Assembly: GCA_020722565.1 (NCBI GenBank) | Contig: DYKO01000012.1 | Location: 28,739 to 92,738, forward strand | DNA from: Rikenella microfusus | GTDB lineage: Bacteria > Bacteroidota > Bacteroidia > Bacteroidales > Tenuifilaceae | Direction: 5' to 3' | DNA: 64,000 nucleotides | Position numbers and translations under genes: made by a program | Shown here: one piece after another, positions 8,628 through 16,073 of the stretch | Layout: each line of letters starts with the position of its first letter | How positions within the stretch are numbered: the stretch's first letter is position 1 | Notes under the pieces: generated by a model | The model's input: the letters and a program-made list of their open reading frames with translations, nothing else | Databases searched by the model: none | Told to the model about the DNA's origin: nothing

Positions 8628-9665
8628 ATGTTTGACCCTAGTAACGCCGAGCTATCCGAAGTTGTTGTTCATTCTGTTGGAATGGCAGAACAACCCGCTA
8701 TTTTATCGGATAAAAGTGTTGATATTTCCGATAATCTTTTAAATGATGTCCTAAAGGATTATTTTTTAAGAAACTTCAGAAGCCATGGATTTTATTCCTT
8801 TGAGCATTCCTCAAATATTGCTCTGAATGAAATCTATAGCTATTGTTGCAATTTTTTTGAAGGCAATGTGAATTTTATAGATTTCTCAAAAAAGGTTGCT
8901 TTGCACCTAAAACATGTTTCGGTACACCCAAAAATAAAGAGTGGGGAACTGTATATTTTATCTTTTAACAACATGGTGGTTGAAGGTGAACTTGTTGATG
9001 GGATTGGCATTTTTAAATCGGAAAGCAAGGAAAAGTTTCTTCAAGTTATTCAAGAACCCACAGGTTTAAGGGTTTCCTGCCAGTTTGGAACAACCCCTCG
9101 CAAACTCGATAAAGCTTGCTTGGTATTCAATACCGAAAAGGAGATGGGATTTAAGCTGTCCATTATTGATAATACCAACCACGATGAGGCCAAATACTGG
9201 GTCGAAAACTTTTTAAGAGCTAAGCTGCGCAACGACGATTTTTATCAGACCAAACAGACTATCAACCTCTGTCGTGAATTTGTAGAGGAGGTGGTGAATA
9301 CTAATAATAATTTTGCAAAGGTTGACCAGGCTGATATCCTCTGCAAAACCCGCGACTTTTTTAAGGCTAATGAGGTGTTTGATTTGAAGGAGTTTGAAGA
9401 GGTGGTCCTTGAGGAACCTCAGATTGCTGAATCGTTCAGAAAATATAAGCAAAAATATGAAGAGGCTATTGGGTGCGACATTCCCGACTCATTTAAAATT
9501 TCCACTGATGCCACCCGCCAATCGCAAAAGTATTTTAAGAGTGTAATTAAGCTTGATAAAAATTTTCATATTTATATCCATGGCGGACGGGAACGTGTTG
9601 AACGTGGATTTGACAGCGATACAGGGTTAAACTATTATAAACTTTATTTTGATAACGAAATGTAA
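8628..9665 (+). CDS. 37-kDa nucleoid-associated protein (NdpA/YejK family)
   Basis: This 345-residue protein matches the NA37 family of nucleoid-associated proteins. Family-typical parts are the N-terminal VVVHSVG segment, the central region on either side of FNNMVVEGELVDGIGIFKSESKEKFL, and the NTNHDEAKYWVENFL stretch. Characterised relatives bind DNA and associate with the nucleoid, but a precise function in Bacteroidota is not established. It has no signal peptide or membrane segment. It is a single gene with its own promoter, and a hairpin follows the stop codon before the next gene. The ATG start fits the mapped promoter. Confidence 0.8.
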   Translation: MFDPSNAELSEVVVHSVGMAEQPAILSDKSVDISDNLLNDVLKDYFLRNFRSHGFYSFEHSSNIALNEIYSYCCNFFEGNVNFIDFSKKVALHLKHVSVHPKIKSGELYILSFNNMVVEGELVDGIGIFKSESKEKFLQVIQEPTGLRVSCQFGTTPRKLDKACLVFNTEKEMGFKLSIIDNTNHDEAKYWVENFLRAKLRNDDFYQTKQTINLCREFVEEVVNTNNNFAKVDQADILCKTRDFFKANEVFDLKEFEEVVLEEPQIAESFRKYKQKYEEAIGCDIPDSFKISTDATRQSQKYFKSVIKLDKNFHIYIHGGRERVERGFDSDTGLNYYKLYFDNEM

Positions 9666-9690
9666 CCCGGTAATCGGCAGATTATCGGGA
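9666..9690 (+). terminator. Probable terminator hairpin after the nucleoid-associated protein gene
   Basis: Stem CCCGGTAATC / GATTATCGGG (10 bp with one G-U wobble), loop GGCA, beginning at the base after the stop codon. The following sequence is AT-rich but lacks a clean T run, so termination may be partial. Confidence 0.5.
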
Positions 9691-9715
9691 ATAATTATTA
9701 TTTCCCCAAAAAAAT

Positions 9716-9749
9716 ATTGATTATTTTGAACTTTTTTTGTAACTTTATG
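9716..9749 (+). promoter_or_regulatory. Candidate promoter of the Fur-like/ferritin/peroxiredoxin cluster
   Basis: ATTG, 20-bp spacer, TAACTTTA. The elements deviate from TTTG/TAnnTTTG by one base each but the spacing is right. It lies about 30 bp before the regulator start codon, the expected place for an autoregulated Fur/PerR promoter. Confidence 0.35.
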
Positions 9750-9780
9750 TTATCCTAAATAAGAATATTTCTTTTATAAG

Positions 9781-10227
9781 ATGGATTATAATTATCTGAT
9801 AAAAATGCTTACCGACAAAGGTCTTAAAGTAACGCCCCAAAGAGTTGCCGTACTTGAGGTTTTACATGAGATAAGGAATCATCCCTCAGCAGAACAGGTT
9901 CGACAACAGCTTCACCTTAGGCATCCGAACATTGCAATTGGAACTATATACAATATACTTGAAACTTTTTGTGAGTATGGAATTATTAAAAAGATTAAAA
10001 CTGATAGCGATTATGTGCGATATGATGTAGAAATGGAAAGGCATCATCATATTTACTGCGAGAGCTGCAATAGCATTGAGAATTACTTTGACCCTGAGCT
10101 TGATGAGCTTATAAGTAGCTATTTTAAATATAAAAAAATACCCAACTTTCAGATTAAAGACTTTAACCTGCAAATTGTAGGAAATTATACCAATGAACAA
10201 AATGTTAAAACAAACCAAAACGAATAG
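9781..10227 (+). CDS. Fur-family transcriptional regulator (PerR-like)
   Basis: A 148-residue metal-dependent repressor of the Fur superfamily. The N-terminal winged helix is clear (LKVTPQRVAVLEVL, then HPSAEQVRQQL and GTIYNILETFCEYGII). The metal-binding hinge is ERHHHIYCESC. Only one CxxC pair is present; the second pair that completes the structural zinc site in many Fur/PerR proteins is missing from the C-terminus. The stop codon is 3 bp from the Dps-like ferritin start, and a peroxiredoxin follows. It therefore probably senses peroxide or iron and controls these neighbours. PerR rather than Fur is inferred from the target genes. Confidence 0.88.
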   Translation: MDYNYLIKMLTDKGLKVTPQRVAVLEVLHEIRNHPSAEQVRQQLHLRHPNIAIGTIYNILETFCEYGIIKKIKTDSDYVRYDVEMERHHHIYCESCNSIENYFDPELDELISSYFKYKKIPNFQIKDFNLQIVGNYTNEQNVKTNQNE

Positions 10228-10230
10228 ATT

Positions 10231-10743
10231 ATGGGAAAAGAAGGAATCAGAATAGCATCGGTTGATATAGAAAAGCTGCTTGAGATGCTAAATGCTGCAC
10301 TTGCCGAGGAATGGCTGGCATACTACCAGTACTGGATTGGTGCAAAAGTTATGGAAGGCCCCATGCGCAGCGAAATTGAGCCAGAACTATTGCTCCATGC
10401 CAACCAGGAACTGAACCATGCCATCATGGTTGCCGATCGTATTATTCAATTGGGGGGAACACCACTGCTACATCCTAACGAATGGTTTAAGCATGCCGGT
10501 TGCAGCTACGATGCGCCAGTTGACCCTTACATTGAGACCATTCTTGAACAAAACCTAAATGGTGAACGTTGCGCCATACGCAGGTACAATGAGATTGCCA
10601 CATTTACCAGTGGCAAAGACCACATGACCCATCAAATGGCAACTCAAATACTTACCGAAGAAATTGAACATGAGAATGATATCGAGGATTGGATAACAGA
10701 TATCAATCGCATGAAAGAGGAACTGAGAAAATTCAAAGTGTAA
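10231..10743 (+). CDS. Dps-like ferritin (DPSL/thioferritin type)
   Basis: A 170-residue four-helix ferritin-like protein. Carboxylate/histidine ligands are visible in EEWLAYYQY, HANQELNHA, LNGERCAIRRYNEI and EEIEHENDIEDW. The pair of cysteines (HAGCSYD and GERCAIR) at these positions matches the DPS-like proteins described in Bacteroides fragilis and Sulfolobus, in which a thiol pair lies near the diiron site. Such proteins form 12-mer cages that oxidise iron with peroxide and protect DNA. It follows the Fur-like regulator by 3 bp and precedes a peroxiredoxin, a coherent peroxide/iron stress cluster. Confidence 0.85.
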   Translation: MGKEGIRIASVDIEKLLEMLNAALAEEWLAYYQYWIGAKVMEGPMRSEIEPELLLHANQELNHAIMVADRIIQLGGTPLLHPNEWFKHAGCSYDAPVDPYIETILEQNLNGERCAIRRYNEIATFTSGKDHMTHQMATQILTEEIEHENDIEDWITDINRMKEELRKFKV

Positions 10744-10775
10744 CCAAATATGTTTAACTCCTAAATTTCAAAAAA

Positions 10776-11486
10776 ATGGAAGAAAATCAAGTAATTGCAA
10801 TGCCAAGAATTGGCGACAAGGCACCTGAGTTTAAAGCTATGACCACTCAAGGTGAAATCAACTTTCCTAACAATTACAAGGGAAGTTGGGTAATTCTGTT
10901 TAGCCACCCTGCCGATTTTACACCGGTTTGTACCTCTGAGTTTATGACATTTGCTTCAATGGAACAAAAGTTCAATGAGGCTAACTGTAAGCTTGTAGGT
11001 TTATCGGTTGATGGTTTGTATAGTCATATTGCATGGCTTCGTACCATCAAAGAAAAAATTGAGTACAAAGGAATGAAAAATGTTGAGGTTAATTTCCCTC
11101 TCATTGAAGATATCACCATGGAGGTGGCTAAAAAGTATGGAATGATACAACCCGGCGAAAGTAGCACTAAAGCCGTTCGTGCTGTATTTTTCATTGATCC
11201 CAAGGGAGTTATCCGAACTATTATTTACTATCCTTTAAGCCTTGGACGAAACTTTGAGGAGCTGTACCGAGTACTAATTGCTCTGCAAACCGCTGATGAG
11301 TTTGGTATTGCAACACCTGCAGATTGGCAGCCGGGCGATGATGTAATTGTACCACCTGCTGGTTCTTGCGGAACTGCCAAGGATAGAATGGAAGGAAAAG
11401 AGAAAGATGTTCGGTGCTACGATTGGTTCTTCTGCACTAAAAAAATTGATAAAGATACAGTGATGAAGAAAATATTGAAAAAATAG
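10776..11486 (+). CDS. Peroxiredoxin (Prx6-like, AhpC/TSA family)
   Basis: A 236-residue thiol peroxidase. The peroxidatic cysteine is in HPADFTPVCTSEF (about residue 50), the standard PxxxTxxC motif. The long C-terminal arm (CGTAKDRMEGKEKDVRCYDWFFC) places it in the archaeal/Prx6-like subgroup, where C-terminal cysteines can resolve the sulfenate. It reduces hydrogen peroxide or alkyl peroxides in the cytoplasm. It is third in the regulator-ferritin-peroxiredoxin cluster, 32 bp after the ferritin gene, and ends at a strong terminator. Confidence 0.93.
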   Translation: MEENQVIAMPRIGDKAPEFKAMTTQGEINFPNNYKGSWVILFSHPADFTPVCTSEFMTFASMEQKFNEANCKLVGLSVDGLYSHIAWLRTIKEKIEYKGMKNVEVNFPLIEDITMEVAKKYGMIQPGESSTKAVRAVFFIDPKGVIRTIIYYPLSLGRNFEELYRVLIALQTADEFGIATPADWQPGDDVIVPPAGSCGTAKDRMEGKEKDVRCYDWFFCTKKIDKDTVMKKILKK

Positions 11487-11507
11487 ATGTATATTCCCCA
11501 TTGAATG

Positions 11508-11538
11508 AAAAACGGCTCAAAAATTTGAGCCGTTTTTT
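11508..11538. terminator. Bidirectional terminator after peroxiredoxin
   Basis: A 14-bp stem (AAAAACGGCTCAAA / TTTGAGCCGTTTTT) with an A run and a T run on opposite sides. It can end both the plus-strand peroxiredoxin cluster and the minus-strand small gene that stops at 11537. Confidence 0.9.
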
Positions 11539-11734
11539 AGTATTTCTTGAAGTGTTCATTAAACATCTTAATGCTAAAATTTTCACTTAAATTTTCATCA
11601 AGACTAAAAACCCTATAATACGGTGCATTATCCTTGATAGGTGGAATGTAATCGAATTCGTAATAAGCATTAAGTTTAAACATACTCGGTCCATTCTGCG
11701 TTTGAGGTACTTTAATACATTTACAACGATTCAT
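11537..11734 (-). CDS. Small hypothetical protein (65 aa)
   Basis: Reading from the ATG at 11734 gives 65 residues (MNRCKCIKVPQ...FNEHFKKY). The longer ORF-track start at 11746 is a TTG. The composition is protein-like (FKLNAYYEFDYIPPI, YYRVFSLDENLSENFSIKMFNEHF), and the gene ends exactly at the shared terminator, which supports it being real. It is predicted soluble and acidic at the C-terminus, with no signal peptide. I do not recognise a family. It follows agmatinase on the opposite side of a short gap but is read upstream to downstream on the same strand, so co-transcription is possible. Confidence 0.5.
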   Translation of the reverse strand: MNRCKCIKVPQTQNGPSMFKLNAYYEFDYIPPIKDNAPYYRVFSLDENLSENFSIKMFNEHFKKY

Positions 11735-11773
11735 AATACAATTCAAGGTTTAGGTTGGGTTATTAATAAAAAC

Positions 11774-12628
11774 TTATTTTACTTCAACTAAAAACTTATA
11801 GGTTAAAAGTTTGTACAAAAGTTTGGCGGCTAAAAAATCCGATGCCTTATCGTTTGTATTAGGGCACAATTCAACAATGTCAAAACCAACTAAATTACGT
11901 TTTTCTATCACCTTTCTCAAAAAATTCAGGGTTGGGTACCACATTAATCCGCCGGGTTCGGGAGTTCCGGTGCTTGGTAATATAGATGGGTCAAATCCAT
12001 CGAGGTCAATTGTAAGATAAACATTCTCGGTTAGCTGATCAATGGCCCGATCCATCCATTCCTCACTATTAATAATATTATGAGCCCAATAAACTTTATC
12101 GGGTTCGAGATTGTTTTTTTCACCTACATCCATGCTTCGTATTCCAACCTGTACAATCGGACAAAGTTCCTTTGCTCGAGCCATAACACAGGCATGATTG
12201 TATTTACTGCCTTCATAGCTATCGCGCAAATCGGCATGTGCATCAACTTGGAGAATTGTAAGGTTGATGTACTTTTGTGCGTGTGCCTGAATGGTTCCAA
12301 TACTTACACTATGTTCGCCCCCAATAATAACAGGGAACTTACCATGGTCAATCAGGAAAAGAGTTCTAGCTTTCACTGCCTCCACCATCCTATCAGGTGT
12401 TTTATCTTCGGTAATGGGGGCATCGGTATAGATGCCAATTTTATACACCTCAGAGTCGGTTTCAATATCGTAAAGTTCCATGTTGGCAGATGCATCGAGC
12501 AGGGCCTTGGGTCCCTTATCGGCACCTTTTATCCATGTACTAGTACCATCGTAGGGCACAGGCATAATTACAACCCTTGAGGTCTCAAAACTAGAAAATT
12601 CCTTGCTTAAACCCCCATAATTAACCAT
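11774..12628 (-). CDS. speB: Agmatinase/arginase-family ureohydrolase
   Basis: A 284-residue ureohydrolase that hydrolyses agmatine to putrescine and urea. The binuclear manganese ligands are clear: GGEHSVS (His), DAHADLRD (Asp/His/Asp) and DLDGFDPS (Asp/Asp). The motif TGTPEPGGL is the usual substrate-side loop. Length and motifs agree with SpeB. Other guanidino-substrate enzymes of the family cannot be excluded by eye. It precedes the 65-aa small gene on the same strand and is otherwise isolated. The ATG at 12628 is preferred. Confidence 0.88.
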   Translation of the reverse strand: MVNYGGLSKEFSSFETSRVVIMPVPYDGTSTWIKGADKGPKALLDASANMELYDIETDSEVYKIGIYTDAPITEDKTPDRMVEAVKARTLFLIDHGKFPVIIGGEHSVSIGTIQAHAQKYINLTILQVDAHADLRDSYEGSKYNHACVMARAKELCPIVQVGIRSMDVGEKNNLEPDKVYWAHNIINSEEWMDRAIDQLTENVYLTIDLDGFDPSILPSTGTPEPGGLMWYPTLNFLRKVIEKRNLVGFDIVELCPNTNDKASDFLAAKLLYKLLTYKFLVEVK

Positions 12629-12953
12629 TCCTCATTTTTTTTGCAAAAGTATTAAAAAAAGCGATTATAAGTTTATTGAAAAGGAAAGAAACATGAAGAG
12701 GCATGTGATTATAAATTTGACAACACCTATTGTATGCTTCAAATTTTTTAAAAAAATATTTAAAAACTGTATTTCCTTCAAACCTAAATTATGCATTAAC
12801 TAATTCGATTTTACCTAAAGTCCAACTAAATCAATGATTTGTCGGGATTAACCCAGATACCCATTGAGCGACCAACAAACTAATTATTAGTTCATTACAT
12901 TCCTAATGTTTAATCTGGATTAAAAAAATACACGTAATTACTAATTATTTATA
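12629..12953. other. Gene-free intergenic region between speB and htpG
   Basis: About 325 bp of AT-rich DNA upstream of speB. I see no ORF, tRNA or convincing structured RNA in it. It should hold the speB promoter. Confidence 0.5.
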
Positions 12954-12985
12954 ATAAAAAAGCCCCGCAGCAAGCGGGGCTAAAA
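12954..12985 (-). terminator. Rho-independent terminator of htpG
   Basis: GC-rich 8-bp stem (AGCCCCGC / GCGGGGCT, loop AGCAA) followed by T residues on the minus strand, 18 bp past the htpG stop codon. Confidence 0.92.
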
Positions 12986-13002
12986 ACTAAGGCTAAATAA
13001 TA

Positions 13003-15057
13003 TTAATCAACTTTAATTAGTTCCAAGCTGCGTTTTACAAATCGGCTTAGGTCTTCGCCCTTAAGCATATTGTTTGCCAAAAGTGCCAAGTCGATCAATT
13101 GTTTAACCAACTTAAAGTCCTTTCCAAAACCCTTTAAAATTAGGGTACGTTCCTCTTCGAGAGAATCGAGTTGTTTTTCGGCTTCTGCAAGGGCATCCCT
13201 ATCGATTTGAGGTATTTCCTCATCCTCTTTACCCTTTTGTGCCTTCTCCAGTTCATCAACACGAGTCTTAATAGGCTTAATGCTTTCATCCAACTCATTT
13301 AGCTTATTGCTAAGTTCTTTATTCTTGCCATCGATAATGGTCTTAACCAATGGGTGTGAAACGTTAACCACAAGGTTTCGACTATCGGGCATGCTACCGT
13401 AGAAGTTTGATGTAGGACTCATGGCAGCCATATCCTTCATACGGCGCATGAACTCTGATTGGGTAATCACAACAGGATTTGCATTCTCGCTTAATTCCTC
13501 GAACGAAACCCAGTAGTGATCGGCAGGCGGTAGAGCTCCTTCAAAAATTGCTCTCAAATCGGCCTGCTCCTCAACCGATAGGGTAACCTCTTTTCGATCA
13601 TCCTTAACTATTAACTTATCAATAACATCTGAATCGACACGAGCAAAGCGGGTTTCCTTCAACTTACCCTCCAACGAGTTGATAAAATGTGGATCGAGCT
13701 GGCCATCCATTAATAGCACATCGTATCCCTTGCTCTTAGCTTCCTCTATGTAGCTATGCTGTGCCTCCTTGTCGCTGGCATAAAGGTACACCAATGTTTT
13801 ATTCTTATCGGTTTGGTTATCCTTAACCAAGGTTTGGTACTCTTCAAAGGTGAAGTATTTGCCATCGACATTTTTAAGAAGTGCAAACTTTTCAGCTCTC
13901 TCATAGAACTTTTCATCGGAAATCATGCCGTAGGTGATAAACAGCTTCAGGTCGTCCCACTTTTTTTCGAACTGGTCACGATCGTTTTTAAAGATTTCCT
14001 GAAGCCTGTCGGCTACTTTTTTAGTTATATGCGACGATATTTTTTTTACGTTGGAGTCGCTTTGGAGATAGCTTCGCGATACATTTAATGGTATATCGGG
14101 TGAATCAATTACCCCATGTAAAAGGGTCAGGAACTCTGGCACGATTCCCTCAACTGAATCGGTAACATAAACTTGATTGCAGTAGAGCTGAATCTTATTT
14201 TTTTGAATATCAAAATTGGTTTTAATACGTGGGAAGTAAAGAATACCGGTAAGATTAAAAGGGAAATCCACGTTTAGATGAATATTGAAAAGGGGCTCTT
14301 CCTGACCGGGATACAAATCGCGGTAGAATTTAAGGTAATCCTCCTCTTTTAAATCGTTGGGTTTACGGGTCCAGAGGGGATTGGTATCGTTAATTATTCT
14401 ATCCTTGCCTGTTTCAACCTCTTTACCGTCCTTCCACTCCTTTTCGGTCCCAAAAACAATGGGAATGGGAAGAAAGCGGCAGTACTTGCTAAGCAGCTCT
14501 TCTATTTTGTGTTCTTCGAGGAACTCATTGGAGTCGTCACTAATGTGAAGTATGATATCGGTTCCGCGAGCTTCCCGTTCAGTATCCTCAATTTTATACT
14601 CTGGGGTACCATCACAGCTCCAGCGCACAGCTTTGGCGCCTTCCTGCCATGAATGGGTTACAATTTCAACCCTATCGCTCACCATAAAAGATGAGTAGAA
14701 GCCAAGTCCAAAATGGCCTATTATACCATTGGCCTGGGTTTTATACTTTGCGAGAAACTCTTCGGCACCCGAAAAAGCTATTTGGTTGATGTAGCGTTCA
14801 ATTTCATCGGCAGTCATACCCACGCCGCTATCGGATATGGTAAGCGTTCCAGCTTTTTTATCAACTTTTACCTTAATGGTTAAATCGCCAAGTTCTTCCT
14901 TGAAATCGCCAACCGAGGCCAAGGTTTTAAGTTTTAAAGTGGCATCTACGGCATTAGATATGAGCTCGCGCAGAAAAATCTCATGATCGGAATAGAGAAA
15001 TTTTTTGATTATCGGAAAAATGTTCTCAGTGGTTACAGCAATCTTTCCTGTTTGCAT
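13003..15057 (-). CDS. htpG: Molecular chaperone HtpG (Hsp90)
   Basis: A 684-residue Hsp90 homologue. The N-terminal GHKL ATPase domain shows ELISNAVDATLK (Mg-binding Asn), DSGVGM and GHFGLGFYSSFMV. A middle domain with the catalytic arginine region (PLNVSRSYLQSD) and a C-terminal dimerisation domain follow, with no eukaryotic MEEVD end. HtpG folds or remodels cytosolic client proteins under heat stress. It is monocistronic with a strong terminator. An 8-bp inverted repeat spans the 5' leader and pairs with the first two bases of the start codon (see the separate entry), which suggests post-transcriptional or operator control. Confidence 0.97.
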   Translation of the reverse strand: MQTGKIAVTTENIFPIIKKFLYSDHEIFLRELISNAVDATLKLKTLASVGDFKEELGDLTIKVKVDKKAGTLTISDSGVGMTADEIERYINQIAFSGAEEFLAKYKTQANGIIGHFGLGFYSSFMVSDRVEIVTHSWQEGAKAVRWSCDGTPEYKIEDTEREARGTDIILHISDDSNEFLEEHKIEELLSKYCRFLPIPIVFGTEKEWKDGKEVETGKDRIINDTNPLWTRKPNDLKEEDYLKFYRDLYPGQEEPLFNIHLNVDFPFNLTGILYFPRIKTNFDIQKNKIQLYCNQVYVTDSVEGIVPEFLTLLHGVIDSPDIPLNVSRSYLQSDSNVKKISSHITKKVADRLQEIFKNDRDQFEKKWDDLKLFITYGMISDEKFYERAEKFALLKNVDGKYFTFEEYQTLVKDNQTDKNKTLVYLYASDKEAQHSYIEEAKSKGYDVLLMDGQLDPHFINSLEGKLKETRFARVDSDVIDKLIVKDDRKEVTLSVEEQADLRAIFEGALPPADHYWVSFEELSENANPVVITQSEFMRRMKDMAAMSPTSNFYGSMPDSRNLVVNVSHPLVKTIIDGKNKELSNKLNELDESIKPIKTRVDELEKAQKGKEDEEIPQIDRDALAEAEKQLDSLEEERTLILKGFGKDFKLVKQLIDLALLANNMLKGEDLSRFVKRSLELIKVD

Positions 15058-15120
15058 GGCACTATACTTTTAGTTTAACATTCATATTAATCATAGTTTA
15101 CTATTCAATAAAAGTGCCAT
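15056..15120 (-). promoter_or_regulatory. Inverted repeat in the htpG leader overlapping the start codon
   Basis: ATGGCACT (15056-15063) and AGTGCCAT (15113-15120) are perfect 8-bp complements, 49 bp apart. In the mRNA the 3' arm AGUGCCAU includes the A and U of the htpG start codon, so folding would close the initiation site. It could be a temperature-responsive RNA element or a protein operator. The transcription start site is not known; it must lie upstream of 15120 for the RNA model to work. Confidence 0.4.
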
Positions 15121-15253
15121 AACGGGCATTGCTGCCAATTGATTAAATAATGATTTGTTTAACATTAATATTCAATCACTTACCAAACAAAAAACAAAGG
15201 AATTGGTTATGTCATTTCGGCAAGTTTTGTGCAATTTTGACAGGAGAATCAAT

Positions 15254-15772
15254 TTATGAAACAATAAACCATAAAATAAGTGCAGCAATTGAGGCAACCC
15301 AAAGGTATATGCCCATTTTAAAATCCTTTTTATAGAGAGCTAAACGCTTTCGGCTGTTGAGAATTCTAAGGTAGTTATTAATTTTTAATAGCGCATTGTC
15401 ATCCTTATTAATAAAAGTTATCGCTCCCATTTTTTTTACGTATCCTCCGTATTCCTGCTCACCATCGCTTGCAAGCATTATTACTTCAATATAAGGTTTT
15501 ATTTTTTTAAGCGACTCAAGAACTTCAATACCATTCATAAGGTTATAGTTCTTTTCGTCGTAAAAAGTGTAACCAATAAGAGCTACGTGGGTAACCCTAT
15601 GCCGAAAACGTGTTTTTCTAACGTATTCAATAAACTCTTCACCAGTGAAAAAACTTTTAGTAACTACTGATTCATCCAAATCAATACCCGAAGCCAAAGC
15701 ATTTGACCATTTTATACTGTTATCAACAATATAAAGTGCTATTCGAGAGGTAATTTCTTTTAATCTATCCAT
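15254..15772 (-). CDS. Membrane-anchored degenerate receiver-domain protein
   Basis: A 172-residue protein that follows the response-regulator receiver fold: ALYIVDNS (beta 1), HVALIGYTF (beta 3), MNGIEVLESLKKIKPYIEVIMLAS (alpha 3/beta 4) and GAITFINKDDNAL (beta 5 with lysine). The residue at the phospho-acceptor position (LLD in typical receivers) is glycine here (LIG), so it is probably not phosphorylated. The C-terminus has one transmembrane helix (IYLWVASIAALILWFIV) in place of an output domain. No kinase lies next to it. A scaffold or partner-binding role at the inner membrane is inferred. I know no characterised homologue. Confidence 0.7.
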   Translation of the reverse strand: MDRLKEITSRIALYIVDNSIKWSNALASGIDLDESVVTKSFFTGEEFIEYVRKTRFRHRVTHVALIGYTFYDEKNYNLMNGIEVLESLKKIKPYIEVIMLASDGEQEYGGYVKKMGAITFINKDDNALLKINNYLRILNSRKRLALYKKDFKMGIYLWVASIAALILWFIVS

Positions 15773-16073
15773 AAACCGGTAATTACCAGTTAATCTTGAA
15801 TTATAAGATAAATATTAGGTAAAAATACAAATTTTTGAATACTTTTAAGTATAGTGTTTGGCATAAGATATTCGAAAAAAAGCAATGTAACATTAGGTAT
15901 TACCAGCTGCGCTCAGGATAGAAACACTTTTCAGGCATCCCGGTCAGGATATCATTAGCAAAATTTTGTTTCTCTTATCAGTTGTCATTATACCATTCGG
16001 AATATTATAGGGTCATTGCGAAACTTAATGAACATTTTTATCATTTTTCGTATTTTTATAAGAAATTGATCTC
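15773..16073. other. Divergent intergenic region
   Basis: 300 bp between the minus-strand receiver-like gene and the plus-strand conserved gene at 16074. It should hold both promoters. TATTTTTA at 16051-16058 resembles a -7 element for the rightward gene, but no matching TTTG lies at the right distance. The ORF 15982-16299 here overlaps the real gene in another frame and is not credible. Confidence 0.4.

Noticed and set aside
15056-15120. CIRCE element or sigma-54 promoter upstream of htpG
   Set aside because: CIRCE needs TTAGCACTC-N9-GAGTGCTAA; here the arms are 49 bp apart and differ. TGGCACTTTTATTGAA resembles -24/-12 but lacks the GC at -12.
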